A stretch of 59,945 bases of DNA from Candidatus Acutalibacter stercorigallinarum (GTDB lineage: Bacteria > Bacillota > Clostridia > Oscillospirales > Acutalibacteraceae): the NCBI GenBank assembly GCA_019112625.1, contig DXIW01000031.1, positions 1 through 59,945 on the forward strand, read 5' to 3'. Made by a program: the position numbers and the translations under genes. The first letter of the stretch is position 1, and each line of letters begins with the position of its first letter. Below are positions 24,037 to 32,967 of this stretch, in pieces. The notes beneath the pieces are model-generated. The model ran no database searches. It was not told the origin of the DNA and was given only the letters and a program-made list of their open reading frames with translations.

Positions 24037-24038
24037 GG

Positions 24039-24104
24039 GGGGCTGCGCCCCTTCCGGTTCGCGCCCTGGCGGGGGCTGCGCCCCAGGCAATTCGCGCCCT
24101 GGCG
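24039..24104. repeat. two tandem 33-bp GC-rich repeats
   Basis: Two copies of a unit starting GGGGCTGCGCCCC and ending TTCGCGCCCTGGCG (24039-24071 and 24072-24104), each with an internal GGGGC/GCCCC hairpin. They open the 665-bp gene-free stretch 24037-24701. Confidence 0.7.
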
Positions 24105-24244
24105 CACACTCCGTGTGCGTGTGCTGGTAAACAGCCGTGCCCCGCGCCGGAGCCCCGACACGATCCCCGGCCTTTTGCCACCCCACCCCGTCCGGGCCTA
24201 GGGGAGAAGCCCCCTCCCAAAACCCAACAGCGCACCCTCCCCAA

Positions 24245-24274
24245 GGGCGCCGGGCAGCTGCCCGGCGCCCTTTT
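24245..24274 (+). terminator. terminator of the MBOAT gene
   Basis: A perfect 26-base palindrome (24245-24270; half-site GGGCGCCGGGCAG) followed by TTTT. Confidence 0.88.
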
Positions 24275-24465
24275 CCTGTCCTCCTCTCTTCACATTCCCT
24301 TCACACTGTTGTGTAAAACCCCAAAAAACCCTCCCGTGTCCCTCGTCTATTTCCATAAATAATTCTATCTGGGAAATATGGCTAAATTTTTGTGGCTTCT
24401 CACCACCCAAAAACCGCATATTTCTGCGCAAATTTCATATTGTACAAAAACCTTCGAGAAACTTA

Positions 24466-24494
24466 TTGACTTTTGCGTCGAAACTGTCTATACT
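24466..24494 (+). promoter_or_regulatory. promoter of the sugar ABC-uptake operon
   Basis: TTGACT (24466-24471), 17 bases, TATACT (24489-24494). The 24290-24465 stretch upstream is unusually AT-rich for this window and may hold operator sites, none of which I can name. Confidence 0.8.
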
Positions 24495-24511
24495 TAAAGC
24501 AACGCAAAGCC

Positions 24512-24554
24512 GAAAAACGGCTAGCCGTTTTTTCCGTACTGGCAACCCAGTACG
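24512..24554 (+). promoter_or_regulatory. leader hairpins of the sugar ABC operon, including a terminator-like stem
   Basis: About 15 bases after the likely transcript start, AAAAACGGC/GCCGTTTTT (24513-24532) ends in a T-run, a complete intrinsic-terminator shape. It is followed at once by CGTACTGG/CCAGTACG with CAAC loop (24535-24554). The leader continues for about 150 bases to the start codon, with another GCCGG/CCGGC stem. This suggests transcription attenuation. Confidence 0.55.
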
Positions 24555-24701
24555 AAGTGTCCTGTCCGGGTGCGGAACATTCCCCGGCTGAGGCATAGGG
24601 TGGGAGGTGAAGCGAGATCAGGAACAGGGGCGTCATCCAAACGTCCCAGGGAGACCGATTTTCGGCCGGCTCATCCGGGCCGGCTACAGAGGAGTGATGT
24701 A

Positions 24702-25670
24702 ATGATGAAAAAAGCTGAAGCGGTTGCCACCATGCCCAGCACAAAGAAAAAGGGGTTTTTCCGGCGGGCTGTGGAACAGTGGGACCTCCAGGTGATGGTA
24801 CTGCCTGGCATCCTGCTGCTGCTGGTGTTCAGCTACCTGCCCATGTACGGCTTGATCATGTCCTTCCAGGAATTCCGCATCGGCGACTTCCCCGGCATGA
24901 GCGAGTGGGTGGGCTTCAAGCAGTTTGAGTCCCTGTTTAGCGATCCCAACTTTTTCCGGACTCTCCGCAACACCCTGGTCATCAGCTTGCTTAAGCTGAC
25001 CATCGGCTTTGTATGTCCCATCGTTTTCGCGGTGTTCCTCAACGAGCTGCGGAACCAGGGCATCAAAAAGACCGTGCAGACCATTAGCTACCTGCCCCAC
25101 TTCATTTCCTGGACTGTCTGCGCCCTGCTGATGATGGACTTCCTGTCCATCGACGGCGGCGCTGTCAACGAATTCCTCATGTGGACCGGCCTGGTCGACA
25201 AGCCCATCGAATTCTTCCAGGACGGCAAGTACTTCTGGGGCCTGGCCCTGTTCACCGACATCTGGAAGGAGCTGGGCTGGAACTCCATCATCTACATCTC
25301 GGCCATGGCCGGTGTAGACGCGGAGATGTACGAGGCCGCCGACATCGACGGCGCCACCCGCGCCCAGAAGATGTGGCACATCACAGTCAAGGCCATTAAG
25401 CCCACCATCGTCCTGTTGTTCATCATGAACGTGGGCGGCGTGCTCAACGCCAACTTCGACCAGATCATGATGCTCACCAAAAACATGGGCAACGCCACGC
25501 TCACCGAGTATGCCGACGTGATCGATACCTTCGTCTACCGCATGGGTATCTCCATGGGCCGGTTCTCCTTCGCTACGGCGGCAGGCTTGTTCAAGGCGGT
25601 CATCAACTTCGCCCTGCTCCTCGGCGCCAACTGGGTGGCCGGGAAGGCCGGCGAGACCGCGCTGTTTTAA
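24702..25670 (+). CDS. carbohydrate ABC transporter permease, LplB-like
   Basis: A 322-residue permease with six spans. The EAA loop is EAADIDGATRAQKMWHITVK, the cytoplasmic coupling helix. The N-terminus QVMVLPGILLLLVFSYLPMY is typical of the LplB/YtcP-type oligosaccharide importers of gut Firmicutes. It pairs with the next permease and the lipoprotein. No ATPase gene is in the operon, so a shared MsmX-like ATPase elsewhere must drive it. The ATG at 24702 has AGAGGAG seven bases upstream. Confidence 0.92.
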   Translation: MMKKAEAVATMPSTKKKGFFRRAVEQWDLQVMVLPGILLLLVFSYLPMYGLIMSFQEFRIGDFPGMSEWVGFKQFESLFSDPNFFRTLRNTLVISLLKLTIGFVCPIVFAVFLNELRNQGIKKTVQTISYLPHFISWTVCALLMMDFLSIDGGAVNEFLMWTGLVDKPIEFFQDGKYFWGLALFTDIWKELGWNSIIYISAMAGVDAEMYEAADIDGATRAQKMWHITVKAIKPTIVLLFIMNVGGVLNANFDQIMMLTKNMGNATLTEYADVIDTFVYRMGISMGRFSFATAAGLFKAVINFALLLGANWVAGKAGETALF

Positions 25671-25698
25671 CAACAAGACTGGAAAGGAGGCCAGCACT

Positions 25699-26646
25699 GT
25701 GGCAAACGCAACAAAGGCGGCGCGCCAGCGCCCCCATCGGATGAAAGTTAAAATGACGGTGAGCGACTATGTCATCGTCATCCTCATGGCCGTCATCATG
25801 CTCGTGGTTTTCGTGGCTACCCTGTATCCTTTCTTGAACTCGTTGGCCATCTCCCTAAACTACGCCGATGACACCATGCTGGGCGGTATCACCATCTACC
25901 CCCGTAAATTCACCCTCGACAACTACAAGAACATCTTTACCAAAGAGACCATCTGGAAGGCCTACGGCATCACCTTTGCCCGTACCATCATCGGCACCAT
26001 CGGCGGCCTGCTCATCACAGGCTCCCTGTCCTTCGCCCTCTCCCGGAAGAACCTGGCCGGCCGGGGCGTGTACACCATGCTGTGCCTGATCCCCATGTAC
26101 TTCGCGGGCGGGTTGATCCCCAGCTACTTCCTCATCCGGACCCTGGGCCTCACCAACACCTTCTGGGTCTACATCATCCCCAACCTGGTCAACGTGTGGA
26201 ACATGATCCTGATGCGCAGCTACTTCCAGTCTGTGCCCGAAGCCCTGGAGGAGTCCGCCCGCATCGACGGCGCCAACTACCTCACCATCTTCTGGAAGAT
26301 CTACTGGCCCGTGTCCACGCCCATCATCGCCACCATCGCCCTGTACTTCGGCGTGTTCCATTGGAACGACTGGTACACCACCTTCGTGTACATCACCGAT
26401 TCCGACCTCAAGCCCATGACCAGCGTGCTGCTGTCCATCATCAACGAGGCCAGCTTCGCCGAGCGCATGGCAGCCCAGGGCGCGGACGCCGCGGTCATCG
26501 GCCAGGCGGCCCAGGGCAAGGCGGTGAACGTGCGCTCCATCACCATGGCCACCATGATCACCTCCATCGTGCCCATCGTGGCCATCTATCCCTTCCTGCA
26601 GCGCTACTTCATCAAGGGCATCATGATCGGCTCCATCAAGGGCTGA
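25699..26646 (+). CDS. carbohydrate ABC transporter permease, LplC-like
   Basis: A 315-residue permease with six spans starting after a basic N-terminal tail. EAA loop: PEALEESARIDGANYLTIFW. The C-terminal GIMIGSIKG ending is characteristic of LplC/YtcP-type permeases. It starts with GTG at 25699 behind AAGGAGG eight bases upstream. It forms a heterodimer with the preceding permease. Confidence 0.92.
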   Translation: MANATKAARQRPHRMKVKMTVSDYVIVILMAVIMLVVFVATLYPFLNSLAISLNYADDTMLGGITIYPRKFTLDNYKNIFTKETIWKAYGITFARTIIGTIGGLLITGSLSFALSRKNLAGRGVYTMLCLIPMYFAGGLIPSYFLIRTLGLTNTFWVYIIPNLVNVWNMILMRSYFQSVPEALEESARIDGANYLTIFWKIYWPVSTPIIATIALYFGVFHWNDWYTTFVYITDSDLKPMTSVLLSIINEASFAERMAAQGADAAVIGQAAQGKAVNVRSITMATMITSIVPIVAIYPFLQRYFIKGIMIGSIKG

Positions 26647-26738
26647 TGTTACATTGTTCGTAAAGGGGAGACCCTTTTCGATAAAAACCCAATTCTCTGT
26701 CACCAGAGAGATTCCGTAAGGAAAGAGAGGATGAAAAA

Positions 26739-28523
26739 ATGAAAGCGAAACGGATCTTAGCACTGCTGCTGGCCCTTTGCTTGATCGTGACCGCCTTTGC
26801 GGCCTGCGGCAACAGCGAGGACGGCAGCTCCGCCACCAGCGGCGGCGGGACCAGCGAGGCCACCAGCGGCGGCGACGGCGACGACGCCGAGCCCAGCGAT
26901 GTCTCCACCGGCCCCGATGACACCAGCGAGCTCTACGAGTTCACCGTGTACTACAACTACACCGGCTGGTCCAAGGTGTGGGGCGAGGACGCCACCTCCC
27001 AGTACATCTCCGACAAGTTCAACATCGACATCGACTGGACCGCTCCCGACTCCGACCCCATGGCCAAGCTGAACCTGATGGTCTCCTCCAACGATCTGCC
27101 TGAGGTGATCGTTATGGACCGCGGCCCCGACCTGAACAAGATCGCCGCGGGCGGCTACCTGGTGGACCTGGAGCCCCTCATGTACGAGGGCTGCTCCTTC
27201 GCCGAGGATGTCCCCGAGGAGACCCGGGAGATGCTGAAGATCGACGGCACTCTGTACGGCATCCCCAACTGGCCCCGGAAAGCGGCCACCGGCGGCAACT
27301 ACCAGTGGATCATCAACACCTCCGCCTACGAGGCGGTGGGCGAGCCTGTCCTGGACAGCCTGGATGCTCTGCATGAGTACGCCACTGCTGTTAAGGAAGC
27401 CAACCTGACCTCCTACTCCGGCCAGAGCGTGTTCCCCTTCTGGTGCACCAACACCGATAACGGCTACTACGTATGGTGGCCCTTCTACCGCTCCCTGGGC
27501 GGCCGCCTGCCTGTCGATACCTACTTCACGCAGGATGACGGCGTGATCCAGTACGGCCTGGAGAACGAGCTGGTGGTCGAGGCCCTGCGCATCGCCAACC
27601 AGTGGTACCGCGAAGGCCTGTTCACCGCCGAGGTGTTCACTGACACCGCCGACCAGTTCCTGGAGAAGCTCACCAATGCCCGTCCCGCCCTGCTGTGGTA
27701 CGATTTCTCCCAGGACGACACCAACAACTTCCGCCGCATCGTCCGCGAGCAGACCAACAACGAGACCTCCTACGAGGTCCTGGGCACCGAGGCCATGCAG
27801 CCCGACGTGATGATGTTCCCCCCTGCCGAGGGTGTGGAGATCACCTACGGCGACGAGGCCGGTACCGTTGGCTGGAACGTCAACTGCATCACCACCACCG
27901 CCACCAACCCCCAGCGCATCTTCGACGTGTTCACCTGGATGCTCACCAAGGAAGGCTCCATCCACATCATGTACGGCCCCGAGGGCGGCCTGTGGGAAGG
28001 CCTGGATGAGAACGGCAACCCCAACCTCGTCAAGCCTCAGTCCGAAATGACCTCCGACGAGCTGGATGCTGCCGGCGCTTGGTTCTGGACCCAGCCCGCT
28101 CACTCCGACAACATCGACCTGACCAAGTACGCGGTCAACGAGAAGGAAGAGCCCGAGAACAAGAACTGGGTGGTCGACATTCAGGCTCACCTGTGCACCT
28201 ACGACGAGGAGAATCCTCGCATCGGCCAGAAGTTTATCACCGACGAGAACACCGGCCTCACCGATACCGTCGATCCTCAGTCTGACCTGGGCGTAAGCCG
28301 TCAGACCATCCTGGATCAGTCCAAGGCTCAGTGGCCCAAGATCATCATGGCTGCCTCCGACGAGGAGTTCGACCAGCTGGTGGCCGATATGCTGCAGTTT
28401 GCCAAGGACAACAACGTAGACGAGATCTGCGCCTCCTATCAGGGGAGACACGACTCCAACATCGAGGTCCAGGGCTTCTCCGCTTACGACCCCGAGTACG
28501 ACGTCTACAAAGTGAACGGCTAA
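26739..28523 (+). CDS. extracellular solute-binding lipoprotein, LplA-like
   Basis: A 594-residue lipoprotein: signal peptide MKAKRILALLLALCLIVTAF with lipobox FAAC (Cys23), a Ser/Gly/Asp-rich tether (about 25-60), then a large binding protein domain. The size (500-560 residue family) and pairing with LplB/LplC-type permeases mark it as a polysaccharide- or oligosaccharide-binding protein of this import type. The sugar cannot be predicted. RBS AGAGAGG is eight bases before the ATG. The operon ends with a terminator 44 bases downstream. Confidence 0.92.
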   Translation: MKAKRILALLLALCLIVTAFAACGNSEDGSSATSGGGTSEATSGGDGDDAEPSDVSTGPDDTSELYEFTVYYNYTGWSKVWGEDATSQYISDKFNIDIDWTAPDSDPMAKLNLMVSSNDLPEVIVMDRGPDLNKIAAGGYLVDLEPLMYEGCSFAEDVPEETREMLKIDGTLYGIPNWPRKAATGGNYQWIINTSAYEAVGEPVLDSLDALHEYATAVKEANLTSYSGQSVFPFWCTNTDNGYYVWWPFYRSLGGRLPVDTYFTQDDGVIQYGLENELVVEALRIANQWYREGLFTAEVFTDTADQFLEKLTNARPALLWYDFSQDDTNNFRRIVREQTNNETSYEVLGTEAMQPDVMMFPPAEGVEITYGDEAGTVGWNVNCITTTATNPQRIFDVFTWMLTKEGSIHIMYGPEGGLWEGLDENGNPNLVKPQSEMTSDELDAAGAWFWTQPAHSDNIDLTKYAVNEKEEPENKNWVVDIQAHLCTYDEENPRIGQKFITDENTGLTDTVDPQSDLGVSRQTILDQSKAQWPKIIMAASDEEFDQLVADMLQFAKDNNVDEICASYQGRHDSNIEVQGFSAYDPEYDVYKVNG

Positions 28524-28566
28524 ACCTCCCCTTCGGGCAACGGTTTTCCCGTAACTCCATAGCAAA

Positions 28567-28599
28567 AAGGGCCCCCCGTCCACCGGACGGGGGGCCTTT
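28567..28599 (+). terminator. terminator of the sugar ABC operon
   Basis: GGCCCCCCGTCC (28570-28581) pairs with GGACGGGGGGCC (28585-28596), followed by TTT, then CC and TTTTT. Reading the other way, it may also end the P-II-like gene. Confidence 0.88.
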
Positions 28600-28615
28600 C
28601 CTTTTTGTTTGTGCC

Positions 28616-29335
28616 TTACCGCTCCAGGCCAATGGCCTCGTCCACCGGCAGGGAGACCACCGTGCCGTGGGCGGGGGTGTGCAGGCCGCAGGCCTCGCAA
28701 ATGGCCGCCATAATCTTGCTCTTCTCCTCCCGGGGCGCCACGATCATCACAAAGTCCTGCTCATCCTGCAGGGAGATGCCCAGCATCTGGCTCACATGCT
28801 CCGAATTCCGCCGCCGGCCCCGCAGCACCGTGCCGCCCTTGGCCCCGGCCGCCCGGGCCGCGTCGATGACATCGTCGCTGTATCCGGCCCCCACCGAGAC
28901 CCAGATCACATTGTATCCCGATTTTTCACGAATTTCAGCCATATCCTTCCGTGTCCTTTCATCCATGCGTTGTTCCAGGTTAGCCCGGGCCTCGTCGTTT
29001 AGCACATGCAGCAAAGGCCCCTGCAGCCCGGTGACAGGGATGGTGATGACGATGCCGCCCCCCCGCTGGTGGAAGTGGAACTGCTGCCCTGCCAGCTCCA
29101 GCAGCTCCTTAACGGCAAACTTGGGCAGCAGCCCAATGGTGATGAGCCAGGTGGTGCCCCCCAGCCCGAAAATGTCCAGCAGCTCCGAGGGGGCGGTGCC
29201 CTGTCCCCGGCACTGGTATAAAATGGGCACGTGCACCGCGTCGAAAATAGCCTCCAGCTTTTTCTCCTCTTCCGGCCGGGTAATGGCCAGCAGCATCCGC
29301 GGCGCGGCCAGTTTAGCGTCTTGGGGAAAACTCAT
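28616..29335 (-). CDS. P-II-like nitrogen-regulator-type protein (tandem)
   Basis: A 239-residue soluble protein with two P-II-like halves. The first (about 12-110) carries PRMLLAITRPEEEKKLEAIF and GGGIVITIPVTG; the second (about 130-235) carries SGYNVIWVSVGAGYSDDVID, a GTVLRGRRRNSE loop resembling a T-loop, and MIVAPREEKSKIMAAICEAC. P-II proteins bind effectors and gate transporters or enzymes. The start overlaps the stop of the DUF1538 membrane gene (ATGA, 29332-29335), strongly suggesting that it regulates that transporter. The T-loop tyrosine of canonical GlnB is not evident. Confidence 0.75.
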   Translation of the reverse strand: MSFPQDAKLAAPRMLLAITRPEEEKKLEAIFDAVHVPILYQCRGQGTAPSELLDIFGLGGTTWLITIGLLPKFAVKELLELAGQQFHFHQRGGGIVITIPVTGLQGPLLHVLNDEARANLEQRMDERTRKDMAEIREKSGYNVIWVSVGAGYSDDVIDAARAAGAKGGTVLRGRRRNSEHVSQMLGISLQDEQDFVMIVAPREEKSKIMAAICEACGLHTPAHGTVVSLPVDEAIGLER

Positions 29336-30849
29336 TCAAACTCCTCCTCAATCTCTACCACAGTATCCTCGGGCAAAGCCACGGCAGGCTGGGGCGCCCC
29401 TTTCGACTTGCGCTCGTACAGCAGCCCCATCACCTGTATGGCGATCAGCGGCGCCATGGCCACCAGGGCCACCACCCCAAAGGCGTCGGTGACCACGTTG
29501 CCCCCCACCGCCGAACAGGCCCCCATGGCCAAAGGCAGCAGGAAGGTGGAGGTCATGGGCCCGCTGGCCACCCCGCCGGAGTCAAAGGCGATGCCCACGA
29601 ACACCGCGGGCGCCATCCGGCTCAGCACCAGGGCGATGAGATACCCCGGGATGATGACCCAGTAGATGTTGATCCCGGTGAGCACCCGCACCATGGCCAA
29701 CGCCACGGCACAGGCCACCCCCAGGGAGAGGGCGCTGTTCATCATCTTCCGGGAGATGGTCCCCCCGGTCAGGTCCTCCACCTGCTCGTTGAGGATCTGC
29801 ACCGCGGGCTCGGCCTTTACCAGGTAATAGCCGATGAGCACCCCAATGGGGATGAGCAGCCACTTGTACCGGCTGTCCGCCAGCCCGCTGCCGAACAGCC
29901 CGCCCACCGGCGCGAACCCCACGTTCACCCCGGTGAGGAATAAAATCAGCCCGGCGATGGTGTACACAAAGCCCACCGCCATGCGCAGCACCTGCCGCCG
30001 GTGGTAGGTGCGGGTAAACAGCTGGAACAGCACGAACACCCCCGCCACCGGCAGAATGCTCACCGTCACCTCTTTGCCGTACTGGGGCAGGGCGTAGAGG
30101 AACTGGTCCACCACGTCCCGGGTAGTGGCTACCCCGGCCACCTCGATGGTGGTGTACACCGCGCCGCTGGGGCTGTAGAAGATGCCCAGCAGCAGCACCA
30201 TCAGGATGGGCCCCACGCTGCACAACGCCACCAGGCCGAAGCTGTCGCTGGCGCCGTCCCGGTCGCTGCGGGCGGCCGAGAGCCCCACGCCCAGCGCCAT
30301 GATGAAGGGCACGGTCATGGGCCCGGTGGTCACCCCGCCGGAGTCGAACGCCACGGCGGTAAAGGAGTCAGGGGAGAAGAAGGACAGCCCGAACAGCAGC
30401 ACATAAAAGATGAGCAGCATGTTGGCCAGGCTGATGTGCAGCAGCACCCGCAGCACCGCCACCACCAGGAACACCCCGACCCCCACCGCCACCGTCCAGA
30501 TGAGCACCGGGTTGGGGATGGAGGCCACCTGGTTTGCCAGCACCTGCAGGTCCGGCTCGGCGATGGTGATGATCACCCCCATCAAAAAGCTCACCAGCAG
30601 GATGGGCAGCAGCTTCCGGCCCTTCATCAGCCGGCCGCCCACCCCCTGGCCCAGGGGGGTCATGGCCATCTCAGCCCCCAGCTGGAACAGCCCCATGCCC
30701 ACAATGAGCAGCACCGCCCCGGTGAGGAACAGCGCCAGGGTGCCGATCTCCATGGGCACCAGGGTCACGCTCAGGGCCAGTACAATGAGGGTGATGGGCA
30801 GCACGCTGGAAAGGGATTCCTTGATCTTTTCTTTCAGCTTTTCATTCAC
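29332..30849 (-). CDS. DUF1538 family membrane protein (putative transporter)
   Basis: A 505-residue protein with about twelve spans in two repeated halves. Each half has the same signature: AFDSGGVTTGPMTVPFIMAL in the first and AFDSGGVASGPMTSTFLLPL in the second. The duplicated, re-entrant-looking motif suggests a transport pathway. DUF1538 proteins have no firmly assigned substrate. It starts with GTG at 30849, 13 bases after AGGAGG, which is rather long. The next gene is a P-II-like protein overlapping by four bases. It may be cotranscribed with cca (51-base gap). Confidence 0.85.
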   Translation of the reverse strand: MNEKLKEKIKESLSSVLPITLIVLALSVTLVPMEIGTLALFLTGAVLLIVGMGLFQLGAEMAMTPLGQGVGGRLMKGRKLLPILLVSFLMGVIITIAEPDLQVLANQVASIPNPVLIWTVAVGVGVFLVVAVLRVLLHISLANMLLIFYVLLFGLSFFSPDSFTAVAFDSGGVTTGPMTVPFIMALGVGLSAARSDRDGASDSFGLVALCSVGPILMVLLLGIFYSPSGAVYTTIEVAGVATTRDVVDQFLYALPQYGKEVTVSILPVAGVFVLFQLFTRTYHRRQVLRMAVGFVYTIAGLILFLTGVNVGFAPVGGLFGSGLADSRYKWLLIPIGVLIGYYLVKAEPAVQILNEQVEDLTGGTISRKMMNSALSLGVACAVALAMVRVLTGINIYWVIIPGYLIALVLSRMAPAVFVGIAFDSGGVASGPMTSTFLLPLAMGACSAVGGNVVTDAFGVVALVAMAPLIAIQVMGLLYERKSKGAPQPAVALPEDTVVEIEEEFE

Positions 30850-30900
30850 AACAGTAACAGGACCTCCTTTGTGGGTGGGATGTATATGTCCAGCGCCCGA

Positions 30901-32265
30901 TCAGGGCGCGCCGTGCCGCGATGTCTCTTCCTTCAGGGCCAGGGCCCGCTTTTCCAGGGCCCCTTTTTCGTTGGGGATTTCCCCGGCCACCACCAGGTCC
31001 AGCAGCGCCTGCAAGGCCGCCCCCAGCTCCGGCCCGGGGGCATACCCCAGGTTTAGCAAGTCATTTCCCTTTACAGCCAGGCCTTTCAGGGTGAGGCACG
31101 CCCCCTGGGCCAAAATCGACTGGGCCAGCTCCCTGGCCTCCCCGATCAGCGCCAGCCGCGGGGGGCACAGGTCCGGCTGCTTGCCGGAGTTGTCCGCCGC
31201 CATCAGGTCCAGCAGCTGGAAGAACCATTCCTCCCCCTGCTTCCCCAGCAGCTTCTTCACCCGCTTCTCCGAGAAGGGCAGCCCCTGGCTGTGGGCCCCG
31301 ATGAGGGAGCACACCCGCTCCCGCTCTTTGTTGGAAAACCGCAGCCGGGCCAGCAGCCCCTGGGCCAGCTGCTCGCTCAGCCCCGCGTGACCGTAAAAGT
31401 GGGCCACCCCGTCGGGTGAGAAGAACTTCGCTCCGGGCTTCCCACTGTCGTGGAGGAACGCCGCCCACCGCAGGGTGGCATTCTGGGGGGCGTGCCCCAG
31501 GGCGTGGAGGGTGTGCTCCCACACGGTGTAGCAGTGGTAGGGGGTCTCCTGGGTGCAGCCGCACATGGGCACAAGCTCCGGCAGCAGGGTGAAGATGATC
31601 CCGCTGTACTCCCGCAGCACCTGGGGGGCTCTCTCCCCGCAGAGGAGCTTCGTCAGCTCCTCCCGCACCCGCTCCGCCGAGAGCCCCGGCAGCAGCCCCT
31701 GGTGCTCCCACAAAGCCCGGGCCGTGCCCTTTTCGATGGAAAACCCCAGCACCGCGGCGAACCGCAAACACCGCAGCACCCGCAGGGCGTCCTCGGGTAA
31801 CCGCCGGGCCGGGTCCCCCACGCATCGCAGGACCCGACGCTCCAGGTCCTCCCGGCCGCCGAAGCAGTCCCGCAGGCCCCGTTCCGGGTGCCAGGCCATG
31901 GCGTTCACCGTAAAGTCCCGGCGGCACAGGTCCTCCTCCAGCCGGGGGGAGAAGGTCACCCCGTCGGGGTGGCGGCTGTCGCTGTAGGCGCCGTCCCGGC
32001 GGAAGGTGGTCACCTCCACCGGGTGCCCCTCCACCGCCACCAGGATGGTCCCGTGTCTGGCCCCCACGTCCGCGGTGGAAAACTCCGCGAAGCAGGCCTG
32101 CACCTGCTCCGGCCGGGCGCTGGTGGCCACGTCCCAGTCCCCGGGGGCCCGGCCCAGCAGGGAGTCCCGCACGCAGCCCCCCACAAACCACGCCTCAAAG
32201 CCCGCCTGCTCCAGCCGCCGGAGCACCAGCAGGGCATAGGGGGGCGGCGCAAACCGATCCGCCAT
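30901..32265 (-). CDS. cca: CCA tRNA nucleotidyltransferase
   Basis: A 454-residue class-II enzyme that adds or repairs the 3' CCA of tRNA. Nucleotidyltransferase motifs: FVGGCVRD (27-34) and GDWDVAT with Asp43/Asp45, then [11 protein letters not shown] and [15 protein letters not shown]. The C-terminal half contains an HD motif ([11 protein letters not shown]), giving the HD-containing form of the enzyme with possible phosphohydrolase activity. Start [13 protein letters not shown] at 32265 with AGGAGGG upstream. It is divergent from the SEC-C gene. Confidence 0.95.
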   Translation of the reverse strand: MADRFAPPPYALLVLRRLEQAGFEAWFVGGCVRDSLLGRAPGDWDVATSARPEQVQACFAEFSTADVGARHGTILVAVEGHPVEVTTFRRDGAYSDSRHPDGVTFSPRLEEDLCRRDFTVNAMAWHPERGLRDCFGGREDLERRVLRCVGDPARRLPEDALRVLRCLRFAAVLGFSIEKGTARALWEHQGLLPGLSAERVREELTKLLCGERAPQVLREYSGIIFTLLPELVPMCGCTQETPYHCYTVWEHTLHALGHAPQNATLRWAAFLHDSGKPGAKFFSPDGVAHFYGHAGLSEQLAQGLLARLRFSNKERERVCSLIGAHSQGLPFSEKRVKKLLGKQGEEWFFQLLDLMAADNSGKQPDLCPPRLALIGEARELAQSILAQGACLTLKGLAVKGNDLLNLGYAPGPELGAALQALLDLVVAGEIPNEKGALEKRALALKEETSRHGAP

Positions 32266-32291
32266 GGGTCTCCCTCCTTTCCTTTTTTATC

Positions 32292-32320
32292 AGTATAACA
32301 TATTTGCCGCCCCAGGGCAA
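32292..32320 (-). promoter_or_regulatory. promoter of cca
   Basis: Reverse strand: TTGCCC (32320-32315), 17 bases, TATACT (32297-32292). Confidence 0.65.
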
Positions 32321-32324
32321 ATCA

Positions 32325-32353
32325 TTGACAAACCCCGGGAAAGATGGTACACT
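32325..32353 (+). promoter_or_regulatory. promoter of the SEC-C gene
   Basis: TTGACA (32325-32330), 17 bases, TACACT (32348-32353). Its -35 is only four bases from the -35 of the divergent cca promoter. Confidence 0.75.
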
Positions 32354-32390
32354 CTACACCGCAAGGAAATCGGTTTTAGGAGGGATCGCC

Positions 32391-32891
<501 letters not shown>

Positions 32892-32930
32892 AATAGCTCC
32901 CCCTGATTAAAACTTCCCCAAAGCGCAAAG

Positions 32931-32966
32931 AATACCTCCGTAAGAAACCCTTACGGAGGTATTTTT
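32931..32966 (+). promoter_or_regulatory. hairpin that ends the SEC-C transcript and masks the sigG ribosome site
   Basis: ATACCTCCGTAAG (32932-32944) pairs perfectly over 13 bp with CTTACGGAGGTAT (32950-32962), loop of five, T-run 32962-32966. The only ribosome site of sigG, GGAGG at 32955-32959 (eight bases before its ATG), is inside the 3' arm. Confidence 0.85.
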
Positions 32967-32967
32967 C

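Noticed and set aside
24607-24702. A 31-residue leader peptide before the sugar ABC operon
   Set aside because: Its GTG overlaps the GGAGG, leaving no spacing, and the composition is not informative.
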